Part shown: one piece after another, positions 36,536-44,463 of the stretch
Layout: each line of letters opens with the position of its first letter
How positions within the stretch are numbered: the first letter of the stretch is position 1
Assembly (NCBI GenBank): GCA_030824555.1
Contig: JAVBXK010000083.1
Coordinates: forward strand, 1 to 49,691
Length of the DNA stretch: 49,691 bases
From: a bacterium
GTDB taxonomy: Bacteria > Pseudomonadota > Gammaproteobacteria > Burkholderiales > Burkholderiaceae_C
Direction: 5' to 3'
Notes under the pieces: model-generated
What the model was told of the DNA's origin: nothing
Database searches by the model: none
What the model saw: only the letters and a program-made list of their open reading frames with translations
Made by a program: the position numbers and the translations under genes

Positions 36536-39500
36536 TCAACTCAGGTCAGCGCACGGCGCATCTTCAGCCAGTTGCAGCAGGGCCGCGTGCAGCGCGCCGC
36601 TCAGTGCGTCCAGCTGTGCCAGCGCGTGTGCCGGTTCAACGGTGTCGTGGCTGGGGCGGGCCAGCAGCGCCTCGGCCTGCGCATGCAAGGCACGGTGCAT
36701 GTCGATGATGCGTGCCAGCAACCGTGAATTGGCGTGCCGATGGGTGGTGCCTGTGTGGTGCATCCATTTGCCGAAACGGCAGTCGTTCGGGTCCATGGTT
36801 GGCAGTTGCAAGCCGTCATCCTGTACATGTGCCTTGAATGCAGCCACCCATGCACGGTGCTCTGCCGCGGCAAACAGCAGGGGCAAGTCCTCTGCATCAA
36901 CGGGTTGCTGTACCAGCCAGCTGGCATCGGGGCGCCATGTGCTCACCCATGCCGGGAGGGCATCTGCAGGCATGGCGCGTGCAATGGCGTAGCCCTGGGC
37001 ATGCTCGCATCCCAGGCGCAGCAGCATGCAGCCATGCTCGACGGTTTCAACGCCTTCGGCAATGACGCTGCGCTGGAATGCGGTGGCCAGCCCCAGCACG
37101 CCTTGCAAAATGGCCAAGTCTTCGGCGTCGTCGAGCATGCCGCGGATGAAACTCTGGTCGATTTTCAGTTCCTGCGCCGGCAGGCGCTTCAGGTAGGTCA
37201 GCGACGAATACCCGGTACCGAAATCGTCCAGCGCAAACCCGATGCCGATGTCGTTGCACTGCCGCATCACGTCAGACACATGGGCCATGTCGTCCAGTGC
37301 GGTGGTTTCCAGCACCTCCAGTTGCAAGCTACCAGGCGGCAGCGTGGGGTGAGCGGTCAGTTCAGCGGTCAGCCAGGCTGTCACGTCGGGTTGCTGCAGC
37401 AACTGGGCATCCATGTTCACGCTGACTGGCAGGCACAGGCCTTGCTCGCGCCAGCTGGTCATTTGCTGCAAGGCAGTGCGCACCACCCATTTGCCCACGT
37501 CAAGGGCCAGCGTGTTGTTTTCGATGCCAGGTAAAAAGTGCACTGGCCCGAGCAAGCCTTTTTGAGGGTGCTGCCAGCGGATCAGGGCCTCGGCCCCCAG
37601 CACCGCGCCGGTGCGCATGTTGACCTTGGGCTGGTAGTGCAGCACAAACTCACCGAGTTCAAGTGCGGCGCGCACGGCCTCCAGGCTTTCGTGGTGGTCA
37701 CGCAGGTTGCGGTCGTGTTCGGCATCGAACACGTGAAAACGGTTCTTGCCACTCAGCTTGGCCTGGTACATGGCCTGGTCTGCCTGGCGCATGAGTTGGT
37801 CCGCATCGATTTCGCCCTGTTGCGGGTAAAACGTCACGCCCAGGCTGGCAGACACCTGCACGGATTTGCCATCTATCAGCACAGGTTGGGCAGCGGCGGC
37901 ACGCAGCCGCTCCAGCACGGGCATGCAGTCTTCGTGTGCACCCAGGTCCTGCAGCACCGCCACGAACTCGTCGCCCCCCAGTCTGGCGAGCGTGTCTCCT
38001 TCCCGCAGGGACTGGGTCATGCGCTGAGCCAAAGCAATCAGCAACTGGTCACCCACGCTGTGGCCGTGTGTGTCGTTCACGGTCTTGAACCCGTCCAGGT
38101 CGAGGAACACCAACGCCAGATGTCGGCCACGGCGACGCGTGGTGGCCAGCACCTGCAGCAACCGGTCGCTCAGCAGCACGCGGTTGGGCAGTCCGGTGAG
38201 TGCATCGAAGTGGGCAATGCGCTCCAGTTTCAACTCGTGTTCTTTTTGCTGCGAGATGTCAGAAAACAACGCCACGTAGCGCAGCACGGTGCCATCGGCC
38301 TCGCGCACGGCACTGATGGTCAGCATCTCGGCGTACACCTCGCCCGATTTGCGCCGGTTCCAGATTTCGCCCGTCCACTCGCCCGTGCGCACCAGTGTGT
38401 GCCACATGTCGGTGTAAAACACCTTGCCCTGGCGTCCCGAGCCCAGCATGCGGGTGTGCTGGCCCAGCACCTCTTCACGGTTGAAGCCGGTGATGCGGGT
38501 GAATGCATCGTTGACCTCGATCATCACCCCATTGGGGTCGGTGACCATGATGGCCTCTTGCGCATGGTCGAACACGCTGCCTGCCAGCAGCAGGCGCTCG
38601 TGCGCGCGGCGTGTTTCGGTGATGTCTTCGATCACACCCGCATAGTGGCGCACGGCACCGTCTGCATCGCGGATGGCATTGATGGTCAGGTTCGCGTCGA
38701 ACAGCTCACCGCCTTTGCGCCGGTTGGTGACATGGCCCCGCCAGTGGCCCTGCGTCTGGAGAGCCGCCCACATCGCTGCGAAAAACGGCTTGTCGTGGAG
38801 GCCCGAGCTGATGGTGCGCGGGTTGCGTCCGACCACTTCGGCCTGGCTGAAGCCAGTGAGTGCCGTGAAAGCCGTGTTGACCGAAACGATCAGCGAGTCA
38901 GGCGTGGTGATCAGGATGGCGTCCGAGCTGCTGTCAAACACCTTGGCCGCCAGCGCGCGCTGGCCGGCCATTTCCATTTCTTTGACTGCCAACTGATGAC
39001 TGCGCCGGGCATACACCACCCAACCGATCAGTACCAATGCAATGGCTGGCAGCACCACAGCCAGACGGTCTGTGATGTCTTCCACCCAGCGTGTCAACAC
39101 AACATCGCGGTCCAGGTACACGGCCACGGCCACCGGGTAGCGGCTGGACGCGCGGTAGGCACTCAGCACATGGGTGCCGTCAGCCAGCGTGTGTTCGAAA
39201 CTGCCAAATTCCTTCTGCGACAGCTGCCGCCCCAGCGCGGTGCCAGCGCTTGCCAGCGCACCCGAGCTGTCGGGGTCGGATGCCCACAGGGCCAGGCCGT
39301 CGTAGCGCAACCAGGTCACACGCCCGCCATCTGCGCCCAACAGCTGGGTGGCGTGGGTCATGAACAGGTCTGGGTTGAGCGCGGCCACCAGCCAATACGT
39401 TGCCAGCTCGTTGGCGATGGGGATCGCCACAGGCAGGAACGTTGGCTGCGCGGGGTCGGATGGGGACGGGGTGTCGCCCAACGCGCGCGTGGCCCAGTCT

Positions 39501-39952
39501 CGCCCGGTCTGGAGAGGGCCCACGCGCACGACCTGTGCCGCCACGTCAGCCAACGGAAACAGGCTGCTCAGTTCGATGCCTTCGCCCAGATTGGTGCGGG
39601 CCGAACTGGCCACGATGACGCCGTTTGCATTTGCAATGGACAGCGAGCGCAGATACGGCGCCGCACGCAAGGTGTCCAGCAGGCGTCTTTCCACATCTTG
39701 CTGATCAGTCCATGGCGTTCGGATGTATTCGAAGTTGGTAGCACTCAGTTCAATTACTCTGAGCGACTGAGTCCAATAGTCTTCCAAATTTCTGGCTTGC
39801 AATTCTGCGGCGGCCAAACCGTTTTTCAGCGCATTGCCCCGTTGGTCCCAGCTGATGTAGGCCAACATGACTATCCACAGGCACAGCATCGCGCCAACCG
39901 TGGTCGCCACAGCACCGCGCGAGCGCGTGTGGCGGTTTTCAACCGATTGCAT
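36536..39952 (-). CDS. PAS-PAS-GGDEF-EAL protein with C-terminal CZB zinc domain
   Basis: A 1138-residue membrane c-di-GMP protein. A Cache-like periplasmic domain lies between helices at about 14-35 and 293-315. Two PAS domains follow (about 330-445 and 455-570), then GGDEF with intact LARLGGDEF (about 658-662) and an inhibitory RxxD site (REGD, five residues before). The EAL domain keeps GAEALIRW (about 787), LDDFGTGYSSL, KIDQSFI and IAEGVET, so it looks active for hydrolysis. The C-terminus has a chemoreceptor-type zinc-binding domain (CRFGKWMHHTG with flanking histidines). It sits 33 bases after a solute-binding protein gene, probably in one operon. Confidence 0.93.
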   Translation of the reverse strand: MQSVENRHTRSRGAVATTVGAMLCLWIVMLAYISWDQRGNALKNGLAAAELQARNLEDYWTQSLRVIELSATNFEYIRTPWTDQQDVERRLLDTLRAAPYLRSLSIANANGVIVASSARTNLGEGIELSSLFPLADVAAQVVRVGPLQTGRDWATRALGDTPSPSDPAQPTFLPVAIPIANELATYWLVAALNPDLFMTHATQLLGADGGRVTWLRYDGLALWASDPDSSGALASAGTALGRQLSQKEFGSFEHTLADGTHVLSAYRASSRYPVAVAVYLDRDVVLTRWVEDITDRLAVVLPAIALVLIGWVVYARRSHQLAVKEMEMAGQRALAAKVFDSSSDAILITTPDSLIVSVNTAFTALTGFSQAEVVGRNPRTISSGLHDKPFFAAMWAALQTQGHWRGHVTNRRKGGELFDANLTINAIRDADGAVRHYAGVIEDITETRRAHERLLLAGSVFDHAQEAIMVTDPNGVMIEVNDAFTRITGFNREEVLGQHTRMLGSGRQGKVFYTDMWHTLVRTGEWTGEIWNRRKSGEVYAEMLTISAVREADGTVLRYVALFSDISQQKEHELKLERIAHFDALTGLPNRVLLSDRLLQVLATTRRRGRHLALVFLDLDGFKTVNDTHGHSVGDQLLIALAQRMTQSLREGDTLARLGGDEFVAVLQDLGAHEDCMPVLERLRAAAAQPVLIDGKSVQVSASLGVTFYPQQGEIDADQLMRQADQAMYQAKLSGKNRFHVFDAEHDRNLRDHHESLEAVRAALELGEFVLHYQPKVNMRTGAVLGAEALIRWQHPQKGLLGPVHFLPGIENNTLALDVGKWVVRTALQQMTSWREQGLCLPVSVNMDAQLLQQPDVTAWLTAELTAHPTLPPGSLQLEVLETTALDDMAHVSDVMRQCNDIGIGFALDDFGTGYSSLTYLKRLPAQELKIDQSFIRGMLDDAEDLAILQGVLGLATAFQRSVIAEGVETVEHGCMLLRLGCEHAQGYAIARAMPADALPAWVSTWRPDASWLVQQPVDAEDLPLLFAAAEHRAWVAAFKAHVQDDGLQLPTMDPNDCRFGKWMHHTGTTHRHANSRLLARIIDMHRALHAQAEALLARPSHDTVEPAHALAQLDALSGALHAALLQLAEDAPCADLS

Positions 39953-39985
39953 GTGAACCCGGACGTGGCTTGGGTGCCGCGACGC

Positions 39986-40783
39986 TTATTTGGCCACGAT
40001 GGGTTCAAGCCCGTGCTTGCGTGCATTGGCAAGCAAGCGGCCGTCTCGCTTCATGGCGGCCAGCACCTGTTCCACGCGGGCATGGAAGGCGTCGTCGCCA
40101 GGTTGCATGGCCCAGGCGTAGGGTGTGAGGTGGTAGGTTTCGGGTGGCGACACCAGGCGCGCCCAGTCGCTGTTGTCAAGCATGCGGCGGCTGAAAGGGA
40201 AATCAGTCATGAAGGCATCTGCCCTGCCGGACAGCACCTCCTGCTCGCGGGCCGCTGGGGTGTCGACCACCCGCAATTCGGCCGCTTTCAGTTTCGACTT
40301 CATCACCGGTTCGTGCAGCGTGCCTTTGGCTACCACCAGCACGGAGCCGGGTTTGTCCAGGTCGGCCCATTGTTTGATGCGGCGGTTGCTTTGCGTGGTG
40401 ATGGCGTAAATGTCGCTGACCAGGTGCGGCTGCGTGAAACGCAGTTTTTCCTGCCGCAGCGGCGTGATGCCCACCGCAAACATGGCGATGTCGCATTTGT
40501 CTCCGGTCACATCTTCAACGAGTTTGGCAAACGAGCTGTCGATGAACTTGACGTCAGCACCCAGCGCCTTGGCCAGGTCGCGCGCATTGTCGATGTCAAT
40601 GCCTGAGAGCTGCTGCGTTTTCGGGTTGCGGTACGAAATGCCGTAGTAATCGGGCCAGATGCACACGCGGAGTGTTTTGCTGGTTTCGATCTGCTTGAGC
40701 CTGTCGGGCTGTGCCGCCAGGGCGGTGGTGGCCGCAGCCAACGAGAAGCAGGCCCATCCCAACGCGATGGTTTTTGGGTTCAT
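39986..40783 (-). CDS. periplasmic solute-binding protein, family 3 (amino-acid type)
   Basis: A 265-residue exported binding protein. The signal peptide (MNPKTIALGWACFSLAAATTALA, cut before AQPDRL) is followed by SBP_bac_3 features: TLRVCIWPDYYGISYRNP, GIDIDNARDLAKALGADVKF, DIAMFAVGITPLRQEKLRF and GRADAFMTDFP. No ABC permease or ATPase gene is nearby; the next gene is the GGDEF-EAL protein 33 bases on. It may sense a ligand for that protein instead of feeding a transporter. ATG 40783 gives a compact signal peptide; ATG 40795 is possible. Confidence 0.88.
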   Translation of the reverse strand: MNPKTIALGWACFSLAAATTALAAQPDRLKQIETSKTLRVCIWPDYYGISYRNPKTQQLSGIDIDNARDLAKALGADVKFIDSSFAKLVEDVTGDKCDIAMFAVGITPLRQEKLRFTQPHLVSDIYAITTQSNRRIKQWADLDKPGSVLVVAKGTLHEPVMKSKLKAAELRVVDTPAAREQEVLSGRADAFMTDFPFSRRMLDNSDWARLVSPPETYHLTPYAWAMQPGDDAFHARVEQVLAAMKRDGRLLANARKHGLEPIVAK

Positions 40784-40928
40784 GAAAACGCCCATTCTTT
40801 GTGTTTTGCCTGTGTAAACCGCGCCGTGCAGGGATGTGGCCCTGGCTTGAACGCAGCTTTTCATTGATTTTACGCAGCCAATGATGGCACGCCCGTAACG
40901 GGCGGGCAGCAGACGGCTGCAAAACCCA

Positions 40929-40940
40929 GGCTGCGCAGCC
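40929..40940. promoter_or_regulatory. 12-bp perfect palindrome in a divergent promoter region
   Basis: GGCTGCGCAGCC lies in the 214-base spacer between the leftward solute-binding protein gene and the rightward DUF2946 gene, about 58 bases before the latter. A second short hairpin, GCCCG TAA CGGGC, is at 40891-40903. Either could be an operator or a leader hairpin. GATAAACT just before the DUF2946 start resembles a -10 element. Confidence 0.25.
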
Positions 40941-40997
40941 AGCCAATGGTCAACCGCCCTTGGCGGTGCGTGCACATGCACTGATAAACTCTGCCGA

Positions 40998-41402
40998 ATG
41001 ACCACCCTGCGTGCCCACCACCGTTTCACCGCCTGGCTTGCTGCCTTGGCGGTGCTGTGGGGGTGCCTGCTGCCGGTCATGTCTCACGCCGTGGTGGCCC
41101 ACCAGGTGGGTGACAAGGGCTGGGTCGAAGTGTGTACGGCCACAGGCATGGCCTGGGTGAACGGCACCGACGCAGGGCTGGTGTCTGCGCCAGACAGCCC
41201 CCAGGGCGGCACCGGTTCGGGCATGGTCGCCTGCGACTGGTGTGCCACCCACAGCCCGCTGGCGGGTTTGCCCACCGTGCCGCAGCCCTTGGCTGCCCCG
41301 TTGGTTTTCGGGGCCGACGTGCCCACTGCGTTCCTCCACGCCCCACGCCCACTGTTCGTGTGGGCTGCCGCGCACTCGCGCGCGCCCCCCGCTTCCGCCT
41401 GA
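40998..41402 (+). CDS. DUF2946 family exported protein (copper-locus type)
   Basis: A 134-residue protein with a signal-anchor helix (about residues 10-31, AWLAALAVLWGCLLPVMSHA) and a DUF2946 body: WVEVCTATGMAWV, then CDWCATHSP, then a hydrophobic, proline-rich end. The three body cysteines and a nearby histidine could bind copper or form a disulfide. DUF2946 genes are often beside PCuAC, SCO1 and copper-receptor genes in proteobacteria; no biochemical role is proven. It leads the copper block and is followed 106 bases later by the SCO1 gene. Confidence 0.85.
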   Translation: MTTLRAHHRFTAWLAALAVLWGCLLPVMSHAVVAHQVGDKGWVEVCTATGMAWVNGTDAGLVSAPDSPQGGTGSGMVACDWCATHSPLAGLPTVPQPLAAPLVFGADVPTAFLHAPRPLFVWAAAHSRAPPASA

Positions 41403-41508
41403 CTGTCTCCTGCCGTGCGCCTGGCATGGCCCTTAATGGGCTGGCTGTGCGCGTTGTGTCTGGTTGGTGCCCTGGGTCTGCAGGGCCGTGTTCAAGTCAG
41501 GTGGCGAA

Positions 41509-42177
41509 ATGCCCGCAGCAACTTCTCAATTTTTGCCGTTTGCCGTTGCCCATGCGCCGGGGCAGGCACTGGCTCGTCGACATTGGCTGGTGCTGTCTGC
41601 ATGGGCATTGCTGGGCCTTGCAGGTTGCGACCCCAATCCCGGCAATGGGAGCGGCAAGGCAGTCAGCTTCAAAGGCATCGATGTGACCGGTGTGCCCTAT
41701 GGCCACGGATTTGCGCTGACCGACATGCACGGCAAGCCCCGTTCGCTGGCCGACTTCAAGGGCCAAGTGGTGATGCTGTATTTCGGGTTTGTGCAATGCC
41801 CCGACGTGTGCCCCACCGCACTCACCCGTGCCAGCGACGTGCTGCGCCTGCTGGGCCCAGAGGCAGCGGCCAAGGTGCAGGTGATGTTCGTCACCGTTGA
41901 CCCCGAACGCGACACGCCCGAGCTGCTGCGGGACTACATGGCGGCCTTCAACCCGCAGTTCCTGGCGCTGCACGGCACCGCCGAACAAACCCGGCAAACC
42001 GCCGACGACTTCAAGGTGTTTTACAGAAAAGTGCCCACCGGCAGCAGCTACACCATGGACCACACGGCGCTGACTTACCTGTTTGACCCGCAAGGCCGCT
42101 TGCGCGTGGCGTTGCGGCACGAACAGACCGCTGCCGACTACGCCACCGACATCCGCACGCTGCTGGGCGGTGGCTGA
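41509..42177 (+). CDS. SCO1/SenC family copper-binding lipoprotein
   Basis: A 222-residue thioredoxin-fold protein. The lipobox LAGC puts the lipidated cysteine at residue 40. The copper site is CPDVC (C97, C101) in LYFGFVQCPDVCPTAL, with the third ligand histidine in YTMDHTALTYLF. SCO proteins deliver copper to, or reduce, the CuA site of cytochrome c oxidase. I chose ATG 41509 with AGGTGG upstream rather than the frame start at 41464. It lies between a DUF2946 gene and a PCuAC gene, a copper-delivery context. Confidence 0.95.
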   Translation: MPAATSQFLPFAVAHAPGQALARRHWLVLSAWALLGLAGCDPNPGNGSGKAVSFKGIDVTGVPYGHGFALTDMHGKPRSLADFKGQVVMLYFGFVQCPDVCPTALTRASDVLRLLGPEAAAKVQVMFVTVDPERDTPELLRDYMAAFNPQFLALHGTAEQTRQTADDFKVFYRKVPTGSSYTMDHTALTYLFDPQGRLRVALRHEQTAADYATDIRTLLGGG

Positions 42178-42239
42178 GGCCTGTTCATTTGCACTCATTT
42201 CCCCCAACCTTTTGTCCCTTTTTTCAACCGGAGCCGACC

Positions 42240-42737
42240 ATGTCCCAACGAACCCTTTTGTCTAACCTTGCTGCCGCCGTGCTGGCGCTGTCTGCCACCA
42301 GCCTGTGGGCGCAAACCACTGTGAAAGTGGACGAGCCTTGGGTGCGCGGCACCGTGGCCCAGCAAAAGGCCACCGGGGCCTTCATGCGCCTCACACCTGA
42401 GAAAAACGCCCGCCTGGTGGCCGCCAGCTCACCCGTGGCCGGTGTGGTCGAAATCCATGAAATGGCCATGGAAAACGATGTGATGAAGATGCGCCAGGTG
42501 CCCGGCCTGGACCTGACCGCTGGCCGCACCACTGAACTCAAACCTGGTGGTTACCACGTCATGCTGATGGATTTGAAACAGCAAATGAAGGGCGGCGACG
42601 TGGTGCCCATTACCCTGGTGTTTGAAGACGATGCCAAAAAGCGTTTCACGCAAGACGTCAAGGCGCCGGTCACCGCGCTGGGCGGTGGCAACGCACCCAT
42701 GCCGGGTGGCATGGGCCACGGTGCCATGAAGCACTGA
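42240..42737 (+). CDS. periplasmic copper chaperone PCuAC, copy 1
   Basis: A 165-residue PCuAC (DUF461) protein. The signal peptide ends near SLWA, before QTTVKVDEPWVRGT. The Cu(I) site is formed by HEMAMENDVMKM and later YHVMLMDL, giving the H...M...H-x-M pattern. A C-terminal extension (APMPGGMGHGAMKH) is rich in Met and His and could bind further copper. PCuAC works with SCO1 to load the CuA centre. It follows the SCO1 gene by 62 bases and ends at a strong terminator. Confidence 0.94.
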   Translation: MSQRTLLSNLAAAVLALSATSLWAQTTVKVDEPWVRGTVAQQKATGAFMRLTPEKNARLVAASSPVAGVVEIHEMAMENDVMKMRQVPGLDLTAGRTTELKPGGYHVMLMDLKQQMKGGDVVPITLVFEDDAKKRFTQDVKAPVTALGGGNAPMPGGMGHGAMKH

Positions 42738-42755
42738 GAGGCTGGATGTGCCGAC

Positions 42756-42790
42756 GCAATGCGCAATCAGTGCGAGTGCGCATTGCTTTT
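42756..42790 (+). terminator. Rho-independent terminator after the first PCuAC gene
   Basis: GCAATGCGCA (42756-42765) pairs perfectly with TGCGCATTGC (42777-42786) around an 11-base loop and is followed by TTTT. It splits the copper block into two transcription units: DUF2946-SCO1-PCuAC before it, and the regulator-led genes after it. Confidence 0.82.
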
Positions 42791-42816
42791 GCCGCAAATT
42801 TTTCTAGGATGAAGCC

Positions 42817-43467
42817 ATGTTGAAGTCCGAACCCTGTGCCGTGACCCGGTGCTGGCCCATGGGCGAGCCCGTGTTCGAAGCTGGCCATGCGGCCACGTTG
42901 TGGCGTGTGCAGTCTGGCGTGTTGCGGTTGGATCAGCACGTGGGCCACAGTGCTCAGCTGGTCATGCTGGCCTTGCCAGGCGACTTGGTGGGCACCGAGG
43001 CCTTGTGCGACGAGGCCTACACGCACCACGCCCATGCCTTGACCGAAGTGGTGCTGACCCCCGTGACCGCCACCGACGCCGCCGCGCGGCAGCAGTGGAT
43101 GGTGGAGGCCATTCTTCAGCAGCCACTGCGCAGCCACGACATGGCGCGCGTGCGCACCGGCTCGGTGGGCAACCGCCTGGCCGCACTGCTGGGGGTGCTG
43201 GGACACCGCTTGCCTTCGGCGTTTGCAGCCGGGCGTGACGAATGCGATGGCGATGCCATCCGTAACAGCCTGCCACCGCTGCGCGTGTTGGCCGATGTGG
43301 TCGATGCCAAGCCTGAAACCGTGTGCCGTGCGTTGGCGCAGCTGTTGCCACCACGGACCCGCAAGTCCGGCCCGCGCAGGTGGGCCAAGGCGGGTGAGGC
43401 CGCTGCCCAAGCCATGGCATGGGTGGGCGGAACCGGTGGCACCAAGCTTGACGGGGCGGCAGCATGA
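42817..43467 (+). CDS. Crp/Fnr family transcriptional regulator
   Basis: A 216-residue protein with a cyclic-nucleotide-type beta barrel (EPVFEAGHAATLWRVQSGVLRLDQ, then LVMLALPGDLVGTEALCDE) and a C-terminal helix-turn-helix (LPPLRVLADVVDAKPETVCRALAQL). It lacks the N-terminal cysteine cluster of FNR and any clear cAMP-binding Arg-Ser pair, so the signal is unknown. An Ala/Gly-rich tail of 30 residues follows. Placed between copper-chaperone genes, it may control them. It overlaps the next gene by four bases. Confidence 0.85.
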   Translation: MLKSEPCAVTRCWPMGEPVFEAGHAATLWRVQSGVLRLDQHVGHSAQLVMLALPGDLVGTEALCDEAYTHHAHALTEVVLTPVTATDAAARQQWMVEAILQQPLRSHDMARVRTGSVGNRLAALLGVLGHRLPSAFAAGRDECDGDAIRNSLPPLRVLADVVDAKPETVCRALAQLLPPRTRKSGPRRWAKAGEAAAQAMAWVGGTGGTKLDGAAA

Positions 43468-43895
43468 CGCAGCCGCGCACACCGCCACCTGCCGGCGAGC
43501 CCGAGCCGCTGGTGCCGCGCCAGCATGGGCGCACCCTGTGGCGGGTGATGGGTGGCACGGTGCTGTTTCACGTGGTGGCCGCGCTGGTGCTGTGGCAAGT
43601 GGCCCAGTCCACACAGACCGGTGCCATCCCAACCGGTGCAACGGGCGATGACACGGCTGTGGCCAACGTGGCCACGGTGTCCGTTGTCCTGCCACTGCCG
43701 ACCGTGCCGCATGGGCCTGTTGCTGCAGGTGCCGTGGGTGCAGCCGGTTCGGGTGGCTCCGCCGTGGGCCAAGCGCCATCGGGTACCCGCCCGGCAGGGA
43801 CAAAAACAAACTGGCTCGCACAAGCCCAGCGCAAAGACCGCGCAGCCCCCTGGGGGCTGGACAGCGCAGGCAATGTGGTGTGGCACAACAAATGA
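43464..43895 (+). CDS. small one-helix membrane protein of unknown function
   Basis: A 143-residue protein that I do not recognise. A polar, Pro-rich cytoplasmic N-terminus (about 27 residues) is followed by a single hydrophobic helix (GGTVLFHVVAALVLWQVAQ). The remainder is Gly/Ala/Thr/Pro-rich and probably periplasmic, ending KDRAAPWGLDSAGNVVWHNK. The helix with an inner histidine recalls TonB-type anchors, but no TonB C-terminal domain is present. It starts and ends in ATGA overlaps with the Crp/Fnr-like gene and the second PCuAC gene, so it belongs to the same operon. Confidence 0.7.
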   Translation: MTQPRTPPPAGEPEPLVPRQHGRTLWRVMGGTVLFHVVAALVLWQVAQSTQTGAIPTGATGDDTAVANVATVSVVLPLPTVPHGPVAAGAVGAAGSGGSAVGQAPSGTRPAGTKTNWLAQAQRKDRAAPWGLDSAGNVVWHNK

Positions 43896-44422
43896 TGCAA
43901 ACCATGACACGCAGATGGCTGATGGGTGCCCCCTTGCTGATGTGGGTGGCAGGTGCCGCGCTGGCACATGACATCAAGGTGGGTGAGCTGGTGATCGACC
44001 ACCCTTACGCGACCCCCTCGCTGGCCGGGTCCGCCACCGGGGCGGTGTACTTCCGCGCCATACGGAACACCGGGGCCGACCCAGATCAGTTGCTGGCGGC
44101 ACGCACGCCCGTGGCGGCCAGTGTGGACTTGCACCACATGCAGATGGACGGCAATGTGATGCGCATGCGCGCCGTGCCCGCCATCGATCTGCCAGCCCAA
44201 AGCGAAGTGCGTCTGCGCCACGGCAGCGCGGCGGCGGCCTCGGGCGGGCACCATTTGATGCTGCTCGGCCTGAAGGCCCCTTTGAAAGACGGCGACCGCT
44301 TTGCGGTGGTGCTGCAGTTCAAGCGCGCCGGTGAACGCGAGGTGATGGTGTGGGTGCAAACGCCCAAGGCCAACGCCAACGACCCTGCCCACCAGGGCAG
44401 ACATGCGCATTTAAATAGATAG
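43892..44422 (+). CDS. periplasmic copper chaperone PCuAC, copy 2
   Basis: A 176-residue PCuAC protein. The signal peptide (TRRWLMGAPLLMWVAGAALA) is followed by HDIKVGELVIDHPYATPS, so the mature protein would begin with histidine. The metal site is LHHMQMDGNVMRMR plus GGHHLMLLGLK. The C-terminal end (HQGRHAHLNR) adds more histidines. ATG 43892 overlaps the upstream stop; ATG 43895 is also possible. It shares only family-level similarity with copy 1, so it is not a recent duplicate. Confidence 0.92.
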   Translation: MMQTMTRRWLMGAPLLMWVAGAALAHDIKVGELVIDHPYATPSLAGSATGAVYFRAIRNTGADPDQLLAARTPVAASVDLHHMQMDGNVMRMRAVPAIDLPAQSEVRLRHGSAAAASGGHHLMLLGLKAPLKDGDRFAVVLQFKRAGEREVMVWVQTPKANANDPAHQGRHAHLNR

Positions 44423-44462
44423 CTTTCATGCTTACTGAATAAAGCGCTGAGTGCGTATTTAA
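44404..44462. repeat. AT-rich spacer resembling a degenerate intergenic palindromic repeat
   Basis: This short spacer around the end of the second PCuAC gene contains ATAGATAGCTTTCATGC, then GAATAAAGCGCTGAGTGCG. The layout recalls the short palindromic repeats (AGCGCTTATT / AATAAGCGCT type) scattered between genes of Comamonadaceae, but the arms are decayed. I call it from memory of such repeats, not from a second copy here. Confidence 0.25.
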
Positions 44463-44463
44463 T

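Noticed and set aside
37538-40606. A 1022-codon open frame on the plus strand
   Set aside because: It is antisense to the well-supported GGDEF-EAL and solute-binding genes, and its translation is rich in His, Gln, Val and Gly without any domain, as expected from the complement of GC-rich coding DNA.
40891-40903. GCCCGTAACGGGC as a terminator for the solute-binding protein or DUF2946 genes
   Set aside because: It lies upstream of both divergent genes, so it cannot terminate either; a leader or operator role is possible but unsupported.
41132-41686. A 184-codon frame bridging the DUF2946 and SCO1 genes
   Set aside because: It is an out-of-frame shadow, Arg/Pro/His-rich, and conflicts with two supported genes.
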